A stretch of 64,000 bases of DNA from Jannaschia pohangensis (lineage in GTDB: Bacteria; Pseudomonadota; Alphaproteobacteria; Rhodobacterales; Rhodobacteraceae), in NCBI RefSeq assembly GCF_900113875.1, contig NZ_FORA01000004.1:62001-126000 (forward strand). Reading direction: 5' to 3'. Below the pieces are notes generated by a model that ran no database searches, was not told where the DNA came from, and was given only the letters and a program-made list of their open reading frames with translations. Within the stretch, counting starts at the first letter, position 1. Each line of letters begins with the position of its first letter. Shown one piece after another: positions 26,665 to 35,815 of the stretch. The position numbers and the translations under genes are program-made.

Positions 26665-27864
26665 CTAGTCGAAGCGCAGGGTCGATACCGCCAGCGTATC
26701 ATAGCGGCGGCCATCGATGACGCTGTCCACATGGACCTCGATCCAGTCGACGCCTTCGAACCCGGCCAGTGTCCAGCTCTGCTCGCCCCGGTGATCGCGC
26801 ACGGCGATCGTCCGTTTGAAGCCATTCGACCCCGAAAGGGTGATCGACTCCAGGCGTGCATAGCGCCGGAACGTCTTTTCGTCGCTGTTGTCGCCGTTGA
26901 CGATGGTCAGGCGCGCCGCTGAAATCGGGGTTTCGAAATCGAAGAGCAACCTGCTGCCCCGGCCGTTGCCCGGGGCCTGTTCGGACCAGGACGAGCGGAT
27001 GTCGCCATCGAGAAGGCGACTGACCGACAGGGCATCGAGGGCCGTGGTGGCACAGAGCCGTCCGCGTGCGCCGCCCTTGGGCAGGGGTGCGCAGATCGAT
27101 TGCGCCGGAAGGTCGGGGCGCGCCCCGCGACTGGTCTGGCTGTCTTCCGTGCCATCCGATCCCGCTTGGGCCGAGACATCGCCCGCGTTTTCGTCAGGGC
27201 GCTGGCGCACGGCATCGGGGTCACCCGGGCCGCTGCCACCGTCGGGGGTGCCGTCCGGAATGGCCAGGCCCGCGCGCCCCGCGGATTGCAGCCACCCCTG
27301 TTCCACGGCGGCCAGACGTTCCTGCCGCGGCGGGTGCGTGTCGGATCCACTTTCGCTGAAACCCTGCCAAAGGGTTTGCGCCTGCGGCAGCGTCGCGCCC
27401 AGGGCGTGCAGGGTGAACCCCGCAAAGGCATCGGCCTCGAGCTCGGTCGCGGGCCGCGATCCGCCGGGCAGGATCGTATGACCCAGAAGGTGGTGCCCGA
27501 TCTCATGGGCGATCACCGCATAAAGCGGCCATCGGTCATCGACGGGCATGTCCTTGAACTTGAGAACCCAGAGCGGATTGAAGCCGATCACACGCTCCTG
27601 ATCTTCGATGTAGGCGGCGGCGTTGTAGACGTCCATCGTCTCGTGGATCTTGAGATTGTTGGCGAGGCCCGAAATCGCCAGGATCTCATTGGCCATCAGG
27701 AAGACTTCGCGCGTGGTCAGGCGGCTTTCGGAGGCGGTGACCGTCGGCAGGTCACCATCGGCCGGCCCCGCGCACCCCCCCATGCCGCAATTGTCCTGAG
27801 CCGGGGCCGCAGACGCGACGGTCAGGCCCGACAAAAGGCAGAGACACAAGAGACAAGCGCGCAT
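26665..27864 (-). CDS. exported M48-like metallopeptidase with C-terminal NADase-type glycan-binding domain
   Basis: A 399-residue exported protein: signal peptide (1-22), a zinc peptidase domain with HEIGHHLLGH (His120, Glu121, His124) and ELEAD (141-145, third ligand ExxxD), then a long acidic Gly/Ser/Asp linker (about 200-250), and a beta-rich C-terminal domain (about 265-399) with LLDGDIRSSWSEQAPGNGRG, LTIVNGD and WIEVHVDSVIDGRRYDTLAVSTLRF, matching my recollection of the NADase-type glycan-binding (discoidin-like) domain. Such a pairing suggests a periplasmic or secreted protease tethered to glycan. The substrate is unknown. It lies alone, divergent from perM. Confidence 0.78.
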   Translation of the reverse strand: MRACLLCLCLLSGLTVASAAPAQDNCGMGGCAGPADGDLPTVTASESRLTTREVFLMANEILAISGLANNLKIHETMDVYNAAAYIEDQERVIGFNPLWVLKFKDMPVDDRWPLYAVIAHEIGHHLLGHTILPGGSRPATELEADAFAGFTLHALGATLPQAQTLWQGFSESGSDTHPPRQERLAAVEQGWLQSAGRAGLAIPDGTPDGGSGPGDPDAVRQRPDENAGDVSAQAGSDGTEDSQTSRGARPDLPAQSICAPLPKGGARGRLCATTALDALSVSRLLDGDIRSSWSEQAPGNGRGSRLLFDFETPISAARLTIVNGDNSDEKTFRRYARLESITLSGSNGFKRTIAVRDHRGEQSWTLAGFEGVDWIEVHVDSVIDGRRYDTLAVSTLRFD

Positions 27865-27995
27865 CGAGCACCTCGAATGGGAACGCGGGACGGGACATTC
27901 CCGTCAAGCTAGGCCAAGCCGGGCCTTGCTGGCAACGCCTTGAACCGGGGGGCCTGCGCAGGCATCTAGGGACAGAGACCAAGGGGAGACGGGGC

Positions 27996-29105
27996 ATGGC
28001 GCTGCCGGTACGACAACAGGCGATCTACTGGGGGGCGGCGGCGGCGGTCTTCCTTGTTCTGCTCTGGTATCTGGGGCCGGTCATGCTGCCCTTTATCGTG
28101 GGCGGTGCGATTGCGTACATCCTTGACCCGCTGGCGGACCGGCTGGAGACCATGGGACTTCCGCGAACGGCGGCCACGACGATCATCACGTTGGTCGGGC
28201 TTCTGGTGCTGGTCGTCGCGGTGGCCTTCCTGATCCCCTTGCTGATCCAGCAGACCACCTCCCTCATCCGGGTGGCCCCGGATTACTTCGCGGCCTTGCG
28301 TGATTGGCTGACCGCCCGCTTCCCGACCATCGTCGAGGAGGGCGGCATCGTTCAGACGGCCTTGGCCGACATCGGTGCTGCGGTGCAGTCGCGCGGCGGA
28401 CAATTGGCCAGACAGCTGGTCGCGGGCGTCTTTGGGGTCGTCAACGCCGTCGTCTTCATCGTCGTCGTGCCGGTTGTGGCCTTCTACCTGCTGCTCGACT
28501 GGGACAATATGGTCGCCCGCATCGACGATCTGCTGCCGCGCGATCATGTGGGGACGATCCGCAAGATCGCGTCCGAAATCGACGCCACGCTGGCAAGCTT
28601 CGTGCGTGGCCAGCTGACAGTCTGCCTGATCCTGGGGACGTATTATTCGGTGGCGCTGATGCTGGTCGGGCTTCAGTTCGGATTGGTCGTGGGGGCCATC
28701 GCAGGCTTGATCACCTTCATTCCCTACGTCGGCGCTCTCGTTGGCGGCGGATTGGCCATCGGTCTGGCATTGTTCCAGTTCTGGGGCGACTGGACGTCCA
28801 TCGGCCTGGTGGCCGCGATCTTCGTCGCGGGCCAGTTCCTGGAGGGCAATATCCTGACGCCGAAACTGGTGGGGGAATCGGTTGGTCTGCATCCCGTCTG
28901 GCTGCTCTTTGCGCTGTCGGCCTTCGGGACAATCTATGGTTTCGTTGGAATGCTGGTCGCTGTGCCCGTCGCCGCCGCGATCGGTGTCGTCACGCGGTTC
29001 ATGGTGTCGGAATACAAGTCGAGCCTGCTCTATAATGGCCGCGATCCCGAGCCGAAACCGGTTCCGGACGAGGCGGACCAAGACCTTGTCGAAGCTTCGG
29101 AATAG
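27996..29105 (+). CDS. AI-2E/PerM family membrane transporter
   Basis: A 369-residue membrane protein of the PerM/AI-2E exporter family, with about seven to eight helices, an internal soluble loop (about 85-150), and the family blocks LQFGLVVGAIAGLITFIPYVGALVGGG and GNILTPKLVGESVGLHPVWLLFALSAFGTIYGFVGML. Despite the name, most members are not autoinducer transporters; some are Na+/H+ antiporters. Substrate unassigned. RBS ACCAAGGGGAG precedes the ATG. hdaA starts four bases after its stop, an arrangement frequently seen in alphaproteobacteria. Confidence 0.88.
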   Translation: MALPVRQQAIYWGAAAAVFLVLLWYLGPVMLPFIVGGAIAYILDPLADRLETMGLPRTAATTIITLVGLLVLVVAVAFLIPLLIQQTTSLIRVAPDYFAALRDWLTARFPTIVEEGGIVQTALADIGAAVQSRGGQLARQLVAGVFGVVNAVVFIVVVPVVAFYLLLDWDNMVARIDDLLPRDHVGTIRKIASEIDATLASFVRGQLTVCLILGTYYSVALMLVGLQFGLVVGAIAGLITFIPYVGALVGGGLAIGLALFQFWGDWTSIGLVAAIFVAGQFLEGNILTPKLVGESVGLHPVWLLFALSAFGTIYGFVGMLVAVPVAAAIGVVTRFMVSEYKSSLLYNGRDPEPKPVPDEADQDLVEASE

Positions 29106-29108
29106 GCT

Positions 29109-29759
29109 TTGACCCAACTCAGCATCGCCTTGCCCCGGCTGGACGCCTGCGGGCGTGAAGACTTCATGGTCTCGACCAGCAACGCGGCGGCCATGGCGCT
29201 TATCGAACGCTTTCCCGACTGGCCCGGATCGCGGTTGGCCCTGATCGGCCCCGAAGGCTGCGGCAAGTCACATCTGGCGGCGATCTGGGCCCAGGAGGTC
29301 GGGGCGACCCGCGTTGCGGCGGTTGACCTGCGCGAAGAGGACGCGCCCGACCTGGCGCAGGCCCCGGTTCTGGTGGAAGACGCCGACCGGGGGGGCAATG
29401 ACGCGGCGTTGTTTCACCTCTGGAACGCCTGCGTCGGGGGCGGACGCGGGCTTTTGCTCACGGGGCGGGCGGCCCCGTCGGAGTGGCGCGCGGAGTTGCC
29501 GGACCTGCGCAGTCGCTTTGCCTCGCTTACCCCGGCGCGGATCGACGACCCCGACGATGCCCTGCTCTCGGTCGTCCTGCTCAAGCTCTTCGCGGATCGG
29601 CAATTGCAGGTGAAGCCCGCCCTGATCGGCTATCTTCTGTCGCGGATGGAGCGCAGTTTCGCCGCCGCGCAGGACGTGGTCGACCGGCTGGACCGCGAGT
29701 CCCTGGCGCGCGGTATCCCGCTTGGTCAAAGCCTGGCCCGGGACCTGCTCGAGGGGTGA
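29109..29759 (+). CDS. hdaA: DnaA-related replication inactivator
   Basis: HdaA with the DNA clamp stimulates ATP hydrolysis by DnaA, preventing re-initiation. The 216-residue protein has the AAA+ core of DnaA: LIGPEGCGKSHLAAIW (Walker A), VLVEDADRG (Walker B position), sensor region LLLTGRAAPSEW and LPDLRSRFASLTPARI; the N-terminal TQLSIALPRLDA contains the QLSIALP-type clamp-binding motif. It lacks the DnaA DNA-binding domain. It starts with TTG at 29109, three bases after the perM stop, and is followed by the polyphosphate genes. Confidence 0.9.
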   Translation: MTQLSIALPRLDACGREDFMVSTSNAAAMALIERFPDWPGSRLALIGPEGCGKSHLAAIWAQEVGATRVAAVDLREEDAPDLAQAPVLVEDADRGGNDAALFHLWNACVGGGRGLLLTGRAAPSEWRAELPDLRSRFASLTPARIDDPDDALLSVVLLKLFADRQLQVKPALIGYLLSRMERSFAAAQDVVDRLDRESLARGIPLGQSLARDLLEG

Positions 29760-29826
29760 CTGGACGGGGATGCGCGATGGTCATACCGTGTCATGTCCCC
29801 GACACGTTTCCCGGCCAAATTCAATC

Positions 29827-32022
29827 ATGCTCGACAAAGACCAGATATCGCCGTCCGATTTCCTGAACGCGCCGATCCCCGTTCCGACGGAACTGGACGA
29901 GGAGCGCCGGACCAGCCCCAAGCGGTTCTTCAACCGCGAACGCAGCTGGCTGGCCTTCAACCTGCGCGTGCTGGAAGAGGCCGAGAACCCCAAGGTCCCG
30001 CTTTTGGAACGGCTGCGCTTCCTGTCGATTTCGGCGGCGAACCTTGACGAATTCTATACCGTCCGCGTGGCGGGCCTCAGGGAATTGGCCCGGGCGGGCA
30101 ACCTGACTCCTGCTGCCGACGGGCGGACGCCTGCCGAACAATTGGCCATGATCGACGCGGACGCGGGTGCCTTGCTGGAGCGCCAGCAGAGCGTCTGGAT
30201 GACCCTGCGGTCAGAGTTGGAGACGCAGGGCATCTGCCTTCTGTCGCCCGAGAACCTGAACAAGGCCGAAACCCGCGAGATGGCGGGTCGTTTCCTCAAC
30301 GAGGTTTTCCCCATCGTCTCGCCCCTGGCCATCGACCCGGCGCACCCCTTTCCCTTCCTGCCGAACGAGGGCTTTGCCCTCGCCGTGGAATTGCAGCGGC
30401 GGACCGATGGGCGGACGCTGCGGGCGCTTCTGCCGATCCCGGCGCAGATCGACCGCTTCCTGCGCCTGTCCGACAAGGACGGGGTGATCCGGTTCCTGCC
30501 GCTCGAGGATCTGCTTCTGATGCAGATCACGGAACTCTTTCCCGGCTATCAGCTGCGCGGTCACTGTGCGTTCCGGGTGCTTCGCGACAGCGATCTGGAG
30601 GTCGAGGAGGAGGCCGAAGACCTGGTGCGCGAATTCGAGACGGCGCTGAAACGCCGCCGCCGGGGCGACATCATCCGCATGAAGATCACGGCGGGGGCGC
30701 CCGAGGGGCTCAAGCGCGTGATCGTCGAGGAGATGGGCGTCGACGAATCCGAGGTGATCGAGGTGCGGGGTCTGGTCGGCCTCGCCTCGCTCAAGGAGTT
30801 GGTGGTGAACGAGCGCAAGGAGCTGCTCTGGCCCACCTTCACGCCGCGCGTGCCCGAACGAGTGCAGGACCACGACGGCGACATGTTCGCGGCGATCCGC
30901 CAGAAGGACATGCTGCTGCATCATCCCTACGAGACCTTCGACATGGTCATCCGCTTCCTGACGCAGGCGGCCAATGATCCCGATGTGGTGGCCATCAAGC
31001 AGACCCTTTATCGCACCTCGCGTGACAGCCCGATCGTCGCGGCCCTTTGCGAGGCCGCCGAACAGGGCAAGACCGTTACCGCGTTGGTGGAGTTGAAGGC
31101 GCGCTTCGACGAGGCCGCGAACATCCGCCAGTCACGGCGCCTGGAGCGGGCGGGGGCGCATGTGGTCTATGGCTTCACCCGCCTCAAGACCCACGCCAAG
31201 ATCAGCACCGTCGTCCGCCGCGAGGGCGACCGGCTGGTGACCTATACCCATTTCGGGACGGGCAACTATCACCCGATCACGGCGCGCATCTATACCGATC
31301 TGAGCCTGTTCACCTGTGACGAGGGTCTGGGCCGCGACGCGACCAAAGTGTTCAACTACATCTCGGGCTACGCGCCGCCAGACGGCCTCGACAAGCTGAC
31401 GATCTCGCCCAATGGGCTGAAGGTTCATCTTCTGGCCTCGATCGAGAACGAGGCGGACATGGCGCGGGCGGGCAAGCCCGGTGTGATCTGGGCCAAGATG
31501 AATTCGCTGGTCGAACCTGACGTGATCGACGCGCTTTATGCGGCGTCGCAGGCGGGGGTGAAGGTCGATCTGGTGGTGCGCGGCATCTGCGGCCTGCGTC
31601 CGGGGGTCAAGGACCTGTCGGAAAACATCCGCGTCAAATCCGTCGTCGGGCGGTTCCTCGAACACAGCCGGATCGTCTGTTTCGGCAACGGCGGCGGACT
31701 GCCGGGCAAAAAGGCGCGGGTCTACATCAGCTCGGCCGACTGGATGGGGCGCAACCTCGACCGCCGGGTCGAGACGCTGGTGGAATGCGTGAATCCGACG
31801 GTCAAGGCCCAGATCGTGAGCCAGGTCATGGCCGCAAATCTGGCCGATGTGGCGCAAAGCTGGGTTCTGGGGGCCGAGGGCGACTGGACCCGGCCCGACC
31901 TTTCCGCACTCGACAATCCGTTCAGCTGTCACCGCTTCTTTATGGAGAACCCGTCGCTGTCGGGTCGAGGGTCCGCCGGGGCACGTGACGTGCCGGAACT
32001 GACCCACTCCAGCGACGGTTGA
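29827..32022 (+). CDS. ppk: polyphosphate kinase 1
   Basis: PPK1 reversibly polymerises ATP gamma-phosphate into inorganic polyphosphate. The 731-residue protein has the N domain with KRFFNRERSWLAFNLRVLEEA, the LRFLSISAANLDEFYTVRVAG block, HPFPFLPNEGFALAV, the helix-rich middle, and the two C-terminal phospholipase-D-like halves with RLKTHAKIST (catalytic His), THFGTGNYHPITARIYTDLSLFT, and SADWMGRNLDRRVE. Length is typical. Start at 29827 fits the family; the ribosome site is weak. Downstream is ppx, so synthesis and breakdown of polyphosphate are encoded together. Confidence 0.96.
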   Translation: MLDKDQISPSDFLNAPIPVPTELDEERRTSPKRFFNRERSWLAFNLRVLEEAENPKVPLLERLRFLSISAANLDEFYTVRVAGLRELARAGNLTPAADGRTPAEQLAMIDADAGALLERQQSVWMTLRSELETQGICLLSPENLNKAETREMAGRFLNEVFPIVSPLAIDPAHPFPFLPNEGFALAVELQRRTDGRTLRALLPIPAQIDRFLRLSDKDGVIRFLPLEDLLLMQITELFPGYQLRGHCAFRVLRDSDLEVEEEAEDLVREFETALKRRRRGDIIRMKITAGAPEGLKRVIVEEMGVDESEVIEVRGLVGLASLKELVVNERKELLWPTFTPRVPERVQDHDGDMFAAIRQKDMLLHHPYETFDMVIRFLTQAANDPDVVAIKQTLYRTSRDSPIVAALCEAAEQGKTVTALVELKARFDEAANIRQSRRLERAGAHVVYGFTRLKTHAKISTVVRREGDRLVTYTHFGTGNYHPITARIYTDLSLFTCDEGLGRDATKVFNYISGYAPPDGLDKLTISPNGLKVHLLASIENEADMARAGKPGVIWAKMNSLVEPDVIDALYAASQAGVKVDLVVRGICGLRPGVKDLSENIRVKSVVGRFLEHSRIVCFGNGGGLPGKKARVYISSADWMGRNLDRRVETLVECVNPTVKAQIVSQVMAANLADVAQSWVLGAEGDWTRPDLSALDNPFSCHRFFMENPSLSGRGSAGARDVPELTHSSDG

Positions 32023-32091
32023 CGTTGACCCCCTGTCCGCTGCCGTGTCAGACCCCCGGGGCAAGATGGACATGGGCCGGGGGAGCGACCG

Positions 32092-33654
32092 ATGGCGAAT
32101 GATGTAGTGGACCCAGAAGGTTATGGCCCATTCGGCGCCCCGCTGTTCGACGGACCCGAGGCCCGGGCCCTGCGCCGGGTCGGGGTCATCGACGTCGGGT
32201 CCAACTCGGTTCGTCTGGTCGTGTTCGATGGCGCGGCGCGGTCGCCGGCCTACTTTTACAACGAAAAGATCCTCTGCGGGCTTGGCGCGGGCATGTCCGA
32301 AAGCGGTCGCCTGAACCCCGAAGGTCGGGTCCGGGCATTGTCTGCATTGCGCCGCTTCGCGATCCTGGCCCGAGGGATGGAGGTCAATTCCCTGACCGCC
32401 GTCGCCACTGCCGCCGTGCGCGAGGCCGAGGATGGCCCCGCATTCGAGGCGGAGGTGAAGGCACTGACGGGGCTGAAACTCTGGGTGATCGATGGCACCG
32501 AAGAGGCGCGGCTGTCGGGGCAGGGCGTCCTTCTGGGCTGGCCCGAGGCGGATGGTCTGATGTGCGACATCGGGGGATCGTCGATGGAGCTTGCCGAGAT
32601 TTCCGGGGGCGAGGTCAAGGCCACCGTGTCGGGCAAACTCGGGCCCCTGAAACTCGCCGGGGTAAAGGGCAAGGGCAAACGCGCAGAGCAGATCGCGGCG
32701 GGCGTGGCCGAGATGGCCATAGCCCTTGGTCGCGACCGTTATGACAAGATCTATCTGGTGGGTGGGTCCTGGCGGGCGATTGCCCGGATCGACATGGAGC
32801 GGCGGGGCTATCCGCTGCACGTCCTGCACGAATACACGATGACGCCCAGGGATTTGCGGGCGACGCTGGAATACATCGGAGATCAGGATATCGGCGACCT
32901 TGCCAACAGGACCGAGACGAGTTCGGCGCGAATGTCGCTTGTCCCGATCGCCGCCCAGGTTCTGCGCCAGGTCGCCAAGACCTTCCGGCCCAAGGAGATC
33001 GCCATCTCCAGCTATGGCATTCGCGAGGGTCTTCTGTACGAGCAGATGCCGGACGTGTTGCGGGCGCGCGACCCCCTGATCGAAAGCTGCCGCTTCGCCG
33101 AGGCCGCGTCTGCGCGGATGCCCGGATTCGGGCGCGTCCTTTACCGCTTCATCTCGCCGCTGTTCGCGCGCGAAAACGCGCGGCGGCGGCGGTTGATCCG
33201 GGCTTGCTGCCTTCTTCATGACGTAAGCTGGCGCGCGCATCCGGACTACCGCGCGGAAATCTGTTTCGACAATGCGACCCGCGCCAATCTGGGCGGCCTG
33301 ACCCATTGGGAGCGGGTGTATCTGGGTCTGGCCCTGTTGCATCGCTATCGCAACAAACGCGAGGGGACCCCGTTCGAGGCGTTGGCCCCCCTGCTGTCGG
33401 AACCGGCGACGGCCCAAGCCGAGGTGGTGGGCAAGGCGATGCGTCTCGGGGCCATGTTCTCGGCGCAGGACCCGGCCCTGATGGGGGTCCTGCGGCTTTA
33501 TCCCAAGAAGGGGATCCTGCAACTTTCCCTGCCACGCGGCGACGGCGAGGCGCTTTATGGCGAAGTGGCCGAAGCCCGATTTCAGTCCCTCGCCGACTCC
33601 CTCGGGGTGACCGCGCAGATCAAGATCGGTCGGCAGGACAAGGCGAAGGCCTGA
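32092..33654 (+). CDS. ppx: exopolyphosphatase / Ppx-GppA phosphatase
   Basis: The enzyme removes terminal phosphate from polyphosphate, or the 5' phosphate of pppGpp. The 520-residue protein is an ASKHA-fold phosphatase: VGVIDVGSNSVRLVVFDG (about 25-42) and LMCDIGGSSMELAEI (phosphate loops), IDGTEEARLSGQG, and a helical C-terminal HD-like domain with CCLLHDVSWRAHPDYR. Strong GGGGGAG before the ATG. It is 69 bases after ppk. Family members in alphaproteobacteria act on both substrates; which dominates here is not visible. Confidence 0.93.
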   Translation: MANDVVDPEGYGPFGAPLFDGPEARALRRVGVIDVGSNSVRLVVFDGAARSPAYFYNEKILCGLGAGMSESGRLNPEGRVRALSALRRFAILARGMEVNSLTAVATAAVREAEDGPAFEAEVKALTGLKLWVIDGTEEARLSGQGVLLGWPEADGLMCDIGGSSMELAEISGGEVKATVSGKLGPLKLAGVKGKGKRAEQIAAGVAEMAIALGRDRYDKIYLVGGSWRAIARIDMERRGYPLHVLHEYTMTPRDLRATLEYIGDQDIGDLANRTETSSARMSLVPIAAQVLRQVAKTFRPKEIAISSYGIREGLLYEQMPDVLRARDPLIESCRFAEAASARMPGFGRVLYRFISPLFARENARRRRLIRACCLLHDVSWRAHPDYRAEICFDNATRANLGGLTHWERVYLGLALLHRYRNKREGTPFEALAPLLSEPATAQAEVVGKAMRLGAMFSAQDPALMGVLRLYPKKGILQLSLPRGDGEALYGEVAEARFQSLADSLGVTAQIKIGRQDKAKA

Positions 33655-33660
33655 ACCCGG

Positions 33661-34191
33661 TCAGCCGCAGGCAGGACGCGGACCGGGGATCAGGACCTTG
33701 TCGATCGCATAGATGATGCCGTTGGCCCCGCGGATCGCCCGACCTTCGGCCTCGGCCGAGGCGCCGCTGCCGTCGCTGATGCTGATGCCGTCGGGGGTGC
33801 GCGCAACGCAGAGCCGGGTGTCCATGTTGACCGGCTGCACCAGGATCGGCTGATCGGGAAGCATGTGGCGCGACAGTTTACGATCGTCGACGTGATACCC
33901 CAGAAGGGCGCGCAGCCCCTCGATGTTGTCCTGCCGCAGAAGCGACACTGCCATACCCTCAGGCAGATCGGCAAAGGCGGCGTCTGTCGGAGCGAAGATG
34001 GTGAAGGGACCGTCTCCGTCCAGCAGGTCGCCCAGATCGGCCGCCGTCAAGGCCCCGGACAACGTGCTGAACCGCCCGTCGTTTTGCAGCAATTCCAGAA
34101 CCGACTCCCGTGTTGCGCCCTGACCTGCCTCGGCCACGGGCGATGCCAGAAGGAACGCCGTCGACAGGAGGCCCAAGAGTGATGCTTTCAT
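33661..34191 (-). CDS. exported fasciclin-domain protein
   Basis: A 176-residue exported protein with a signal peptide (1-22, ASPVAEA) and one fasciclin (FAS1) domain: VLELLQNDGRFSTLSGALTAADL, TIFAPTDAAFADLPEG, LLGYHVDDR and a closing NGIIYAIDKVLIP. FAS1 domains mediate adhesion or small-molecule binding. Start ATG 34191 has AAAGGA upstream. It ends seven bases before the converging ppx gene and is divergent from proS. No partner genes are adjacent; role unassigned. Confidence 0.88.
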   Translation of the reverse strand: MKASLLGLLSTAFLLASPVAEAGQGATRESVLELLQNDGRFSTLSGALTAADLGDLLDGDGPFTIFAPTDAAFADLPEGMAVSLLRQDNIEGLRALLGYHVDDRKLSRHMLPDQPILVQPVNMDTRLCVARTPDGISISDGSGASAEAEGRAIRGANGIIYAIDKVLIPGPRPACG

Positions 34192-34361
34192 GAGTACGGT
34201 CCTTTCCCCAAATCCGTTTGAACAGAAATTAGGTCGCAACGGTCGATTGACAAAGACCCGCCGGTCACAACCGCGCGACCTGTCCGGGTCATCCCGCCGC
34301 TTGCCCCGGCCCCTCAGCGTTGGTAGCGCCTTTGCAACCATCGCCCATCCGGAGCCGCACC

Positions 34362-35699
34362 ATGCGCCTGACCCGCTATTTCCTGCCCGTCCTCAAGGAA
34401 ACGCCCGCCGACGCCCAGATCGCCAGCCATCGCCTGATGCTGCGCGCAGGCATGATCAAACAGTCGAGCGCGGGCATCTATTCGTGGCTGCCGCTTGGTT
34501 ACAAGGTGCTCAAACGGATCGAGGACATCGTCCACGAGGAGCAGCAACGCGCTGGCCACATCCCGATGCTGATGCCCACGTTGCAGGGCGCGGACCTTTG
34601 GAAGCAGTCGGGCCGCTATGACGCCTATGGTCCCGAGATGCTGCGCATCACCGACCGCAACGACCGCGAGATGCTCTATGGCCCCACCAACGAAGAGATG
34701 ATCACCGACATCGTCGGGACTTATGTCACCTCCTACAAGGCTCTGCCGCTGACGCTCTATCATATCCAGTGGAAGTTCCGCGACGAGATGCGGCCTCGCT
34801 TCGGCGTCATGCGCGGGCGCGAGTTCCTGATGAAGGACGGCTATAACTTCGACCTGACCAAGGAAGACGCGCTGCATGCCTACAACCGGCATCTCGTCAC
34901 CTATCTGCGCAGCTATGAGCGGATGGGCCTTCAGGCGATTCCGATGCGGGCCGACTCCGGCCCCATCGGCGGGGATTACACCCACGAGTTCCTGGTGCTG
35001 GCCGAGACGGGGGAATCGGAAGTCTTCTATGACAGCGAGATCACCGATCTGAGCTTCGGCGCGCGCGAGATCGACTATGACGACAAGGCCCAGTGCCAGG
35101 CGGTTCTGGAGGAATTCACCTCGCGCTATGCCCGCACCGATGAAACCCACGACGAAGCCGTCTTCGCCGAAATTCCCGAGGCGCGCCGCCGTGTGGCCCG
35201 GGGCATCGAGGTTGGCCAGATCTTCTATTTCGGGACCGAGTACTCCGAGAAGATGGGCGCTTTCGTGCAGAACGAAGACGGCGCCCGCGTGCCGCTGCAC
35301 ATGGGCTCCCACGGGATCGGCGTCAGCCGCCTTCTGGGCGCGATCATCGAGGCGAGCCACGACGACAAGGGCATCATCTGGCCCGAGGGGGTCACGCCGT
35401 TCCATGCGGGCATCGTGAACCTGCGCCAGGGGGATGCCGCGACCGACAGCGCCTGCGACGGTCTCTACAATGCCCTCATCGCCGCCGGGTTGGAGCCGCT
35501 TTATGACGACCGCGACGAGCGGGCGGGCGGCAAGTTCGCGACGATGGACCTGATCGGTTTGCCCTGGCGGATCACGGTCGGGCCGCGCGGTCTGGCCAAC
35601 GGGATGGTGGAATTGACGTCCCGCCGCACCGGCGAGAGCCAGGAGATGTCGCCCGAAGCCGCCGTGCAGCGCCTGGCGCACATCTACGCCGACCGCTGA
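34362..35699 (+). CDS. proS: proline--tRNA ligase (short, editing-domain-less)
   Basis: ProS charges tRNA-Pro. The 445-residue class II enzyme starts [20 protein letters not shown] and has motif 1 region [22 protein letters not shown], motif 2 [25 protein letters not shown], motif 3 [15 protein letters not shown], and a C-terminal anticodon-binding domain (about 345-445). At this length it lacks the INS editing domain of the 570-residue E. coli type, as is usual for alphaproteobacteria, which then rely on separate trans-editing proteins. GGAG precedes the ATG. Divergent from the fasciclin gene across 170 bases. Confidence 0.96.
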   Translation: MRLTRYFLPVLKETPADAQIASHRLMLRAGMIKQSSAGIYSWLPLGYKVLKRIEDIVHEEQQRAGHIPMLMPTLQGADLWKQSGRYDAYGPEMLRITDRNDREMLYGPTNEEMITDIVGTYVTSYKALPLTLYHIQWKFRDEMRPRFGVMRGREFLMKDGYNFDLTKEDALHAYNRHLVTYLRSYERMGLQAIPMRADSGPIGGDYTHEFLVLAETGESEVFYDSEITDLSFGAREIDYDDKAQCQAVLEEFTSRYARTDETHDEAVFAEIPEARRRVARGIEVGQIFYFGTEYSEKMGAFVQNEDGARVPLHMGSHGIGVSRLLGAIIEASHDDKGIIWPEGVTPFHAGIVNLRQGDAATDSACDGLYNALIAAGLEPLYDDRDERAGGKFATMDLIGLPWRITVGPRGLANGMVELTSRRTGESQEMSPEAAVQRLAHIYADR

Positions 35700-35713
35700 C
35701 GGCCTGAGGCGAT

Positions 35714-35770
35714 CCGAGCGGTGCTCGGCCCGACCGTTCTGTCATCGCCGGGTCGGCCCCTTGACCCGGC
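35714..35770 (+). other. two GC-rich hairpins between proS and lol genes
   Basis: CCGAGC/GCTCGG (35714-35728, three-base loop) and GCCGGGTC/GACCCGGC (35747-35770, eight-base loop) are perfect inverted repeats in the 116-base gap after proS. No T-run follows, so they are not classical terminators, but they may slow polymerase or protect the proS message end. Confidence 0.4.
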
Positions 35771-35815
35771 CCCCTGCCTCCCGCACCTAGGGGCGGAGCA
35801 GTCCCGGAGAGGTCG

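Noticed and set aside
29788-29812. GTGTC/GACAC dyad between hdaA and ppk considered as terminator or promoter element.
   Set aside because: Five-base arms with an eight-base loop and only three T's after it; not distinguishable from chance.
31132-33522. A 796-codon minus-strand frame opposite ppk and ppx.
   Set aside because: Spans two well-supported plus-strand genes and has shadow-like composition (His, Arg, Gln, Gly) without motifs.
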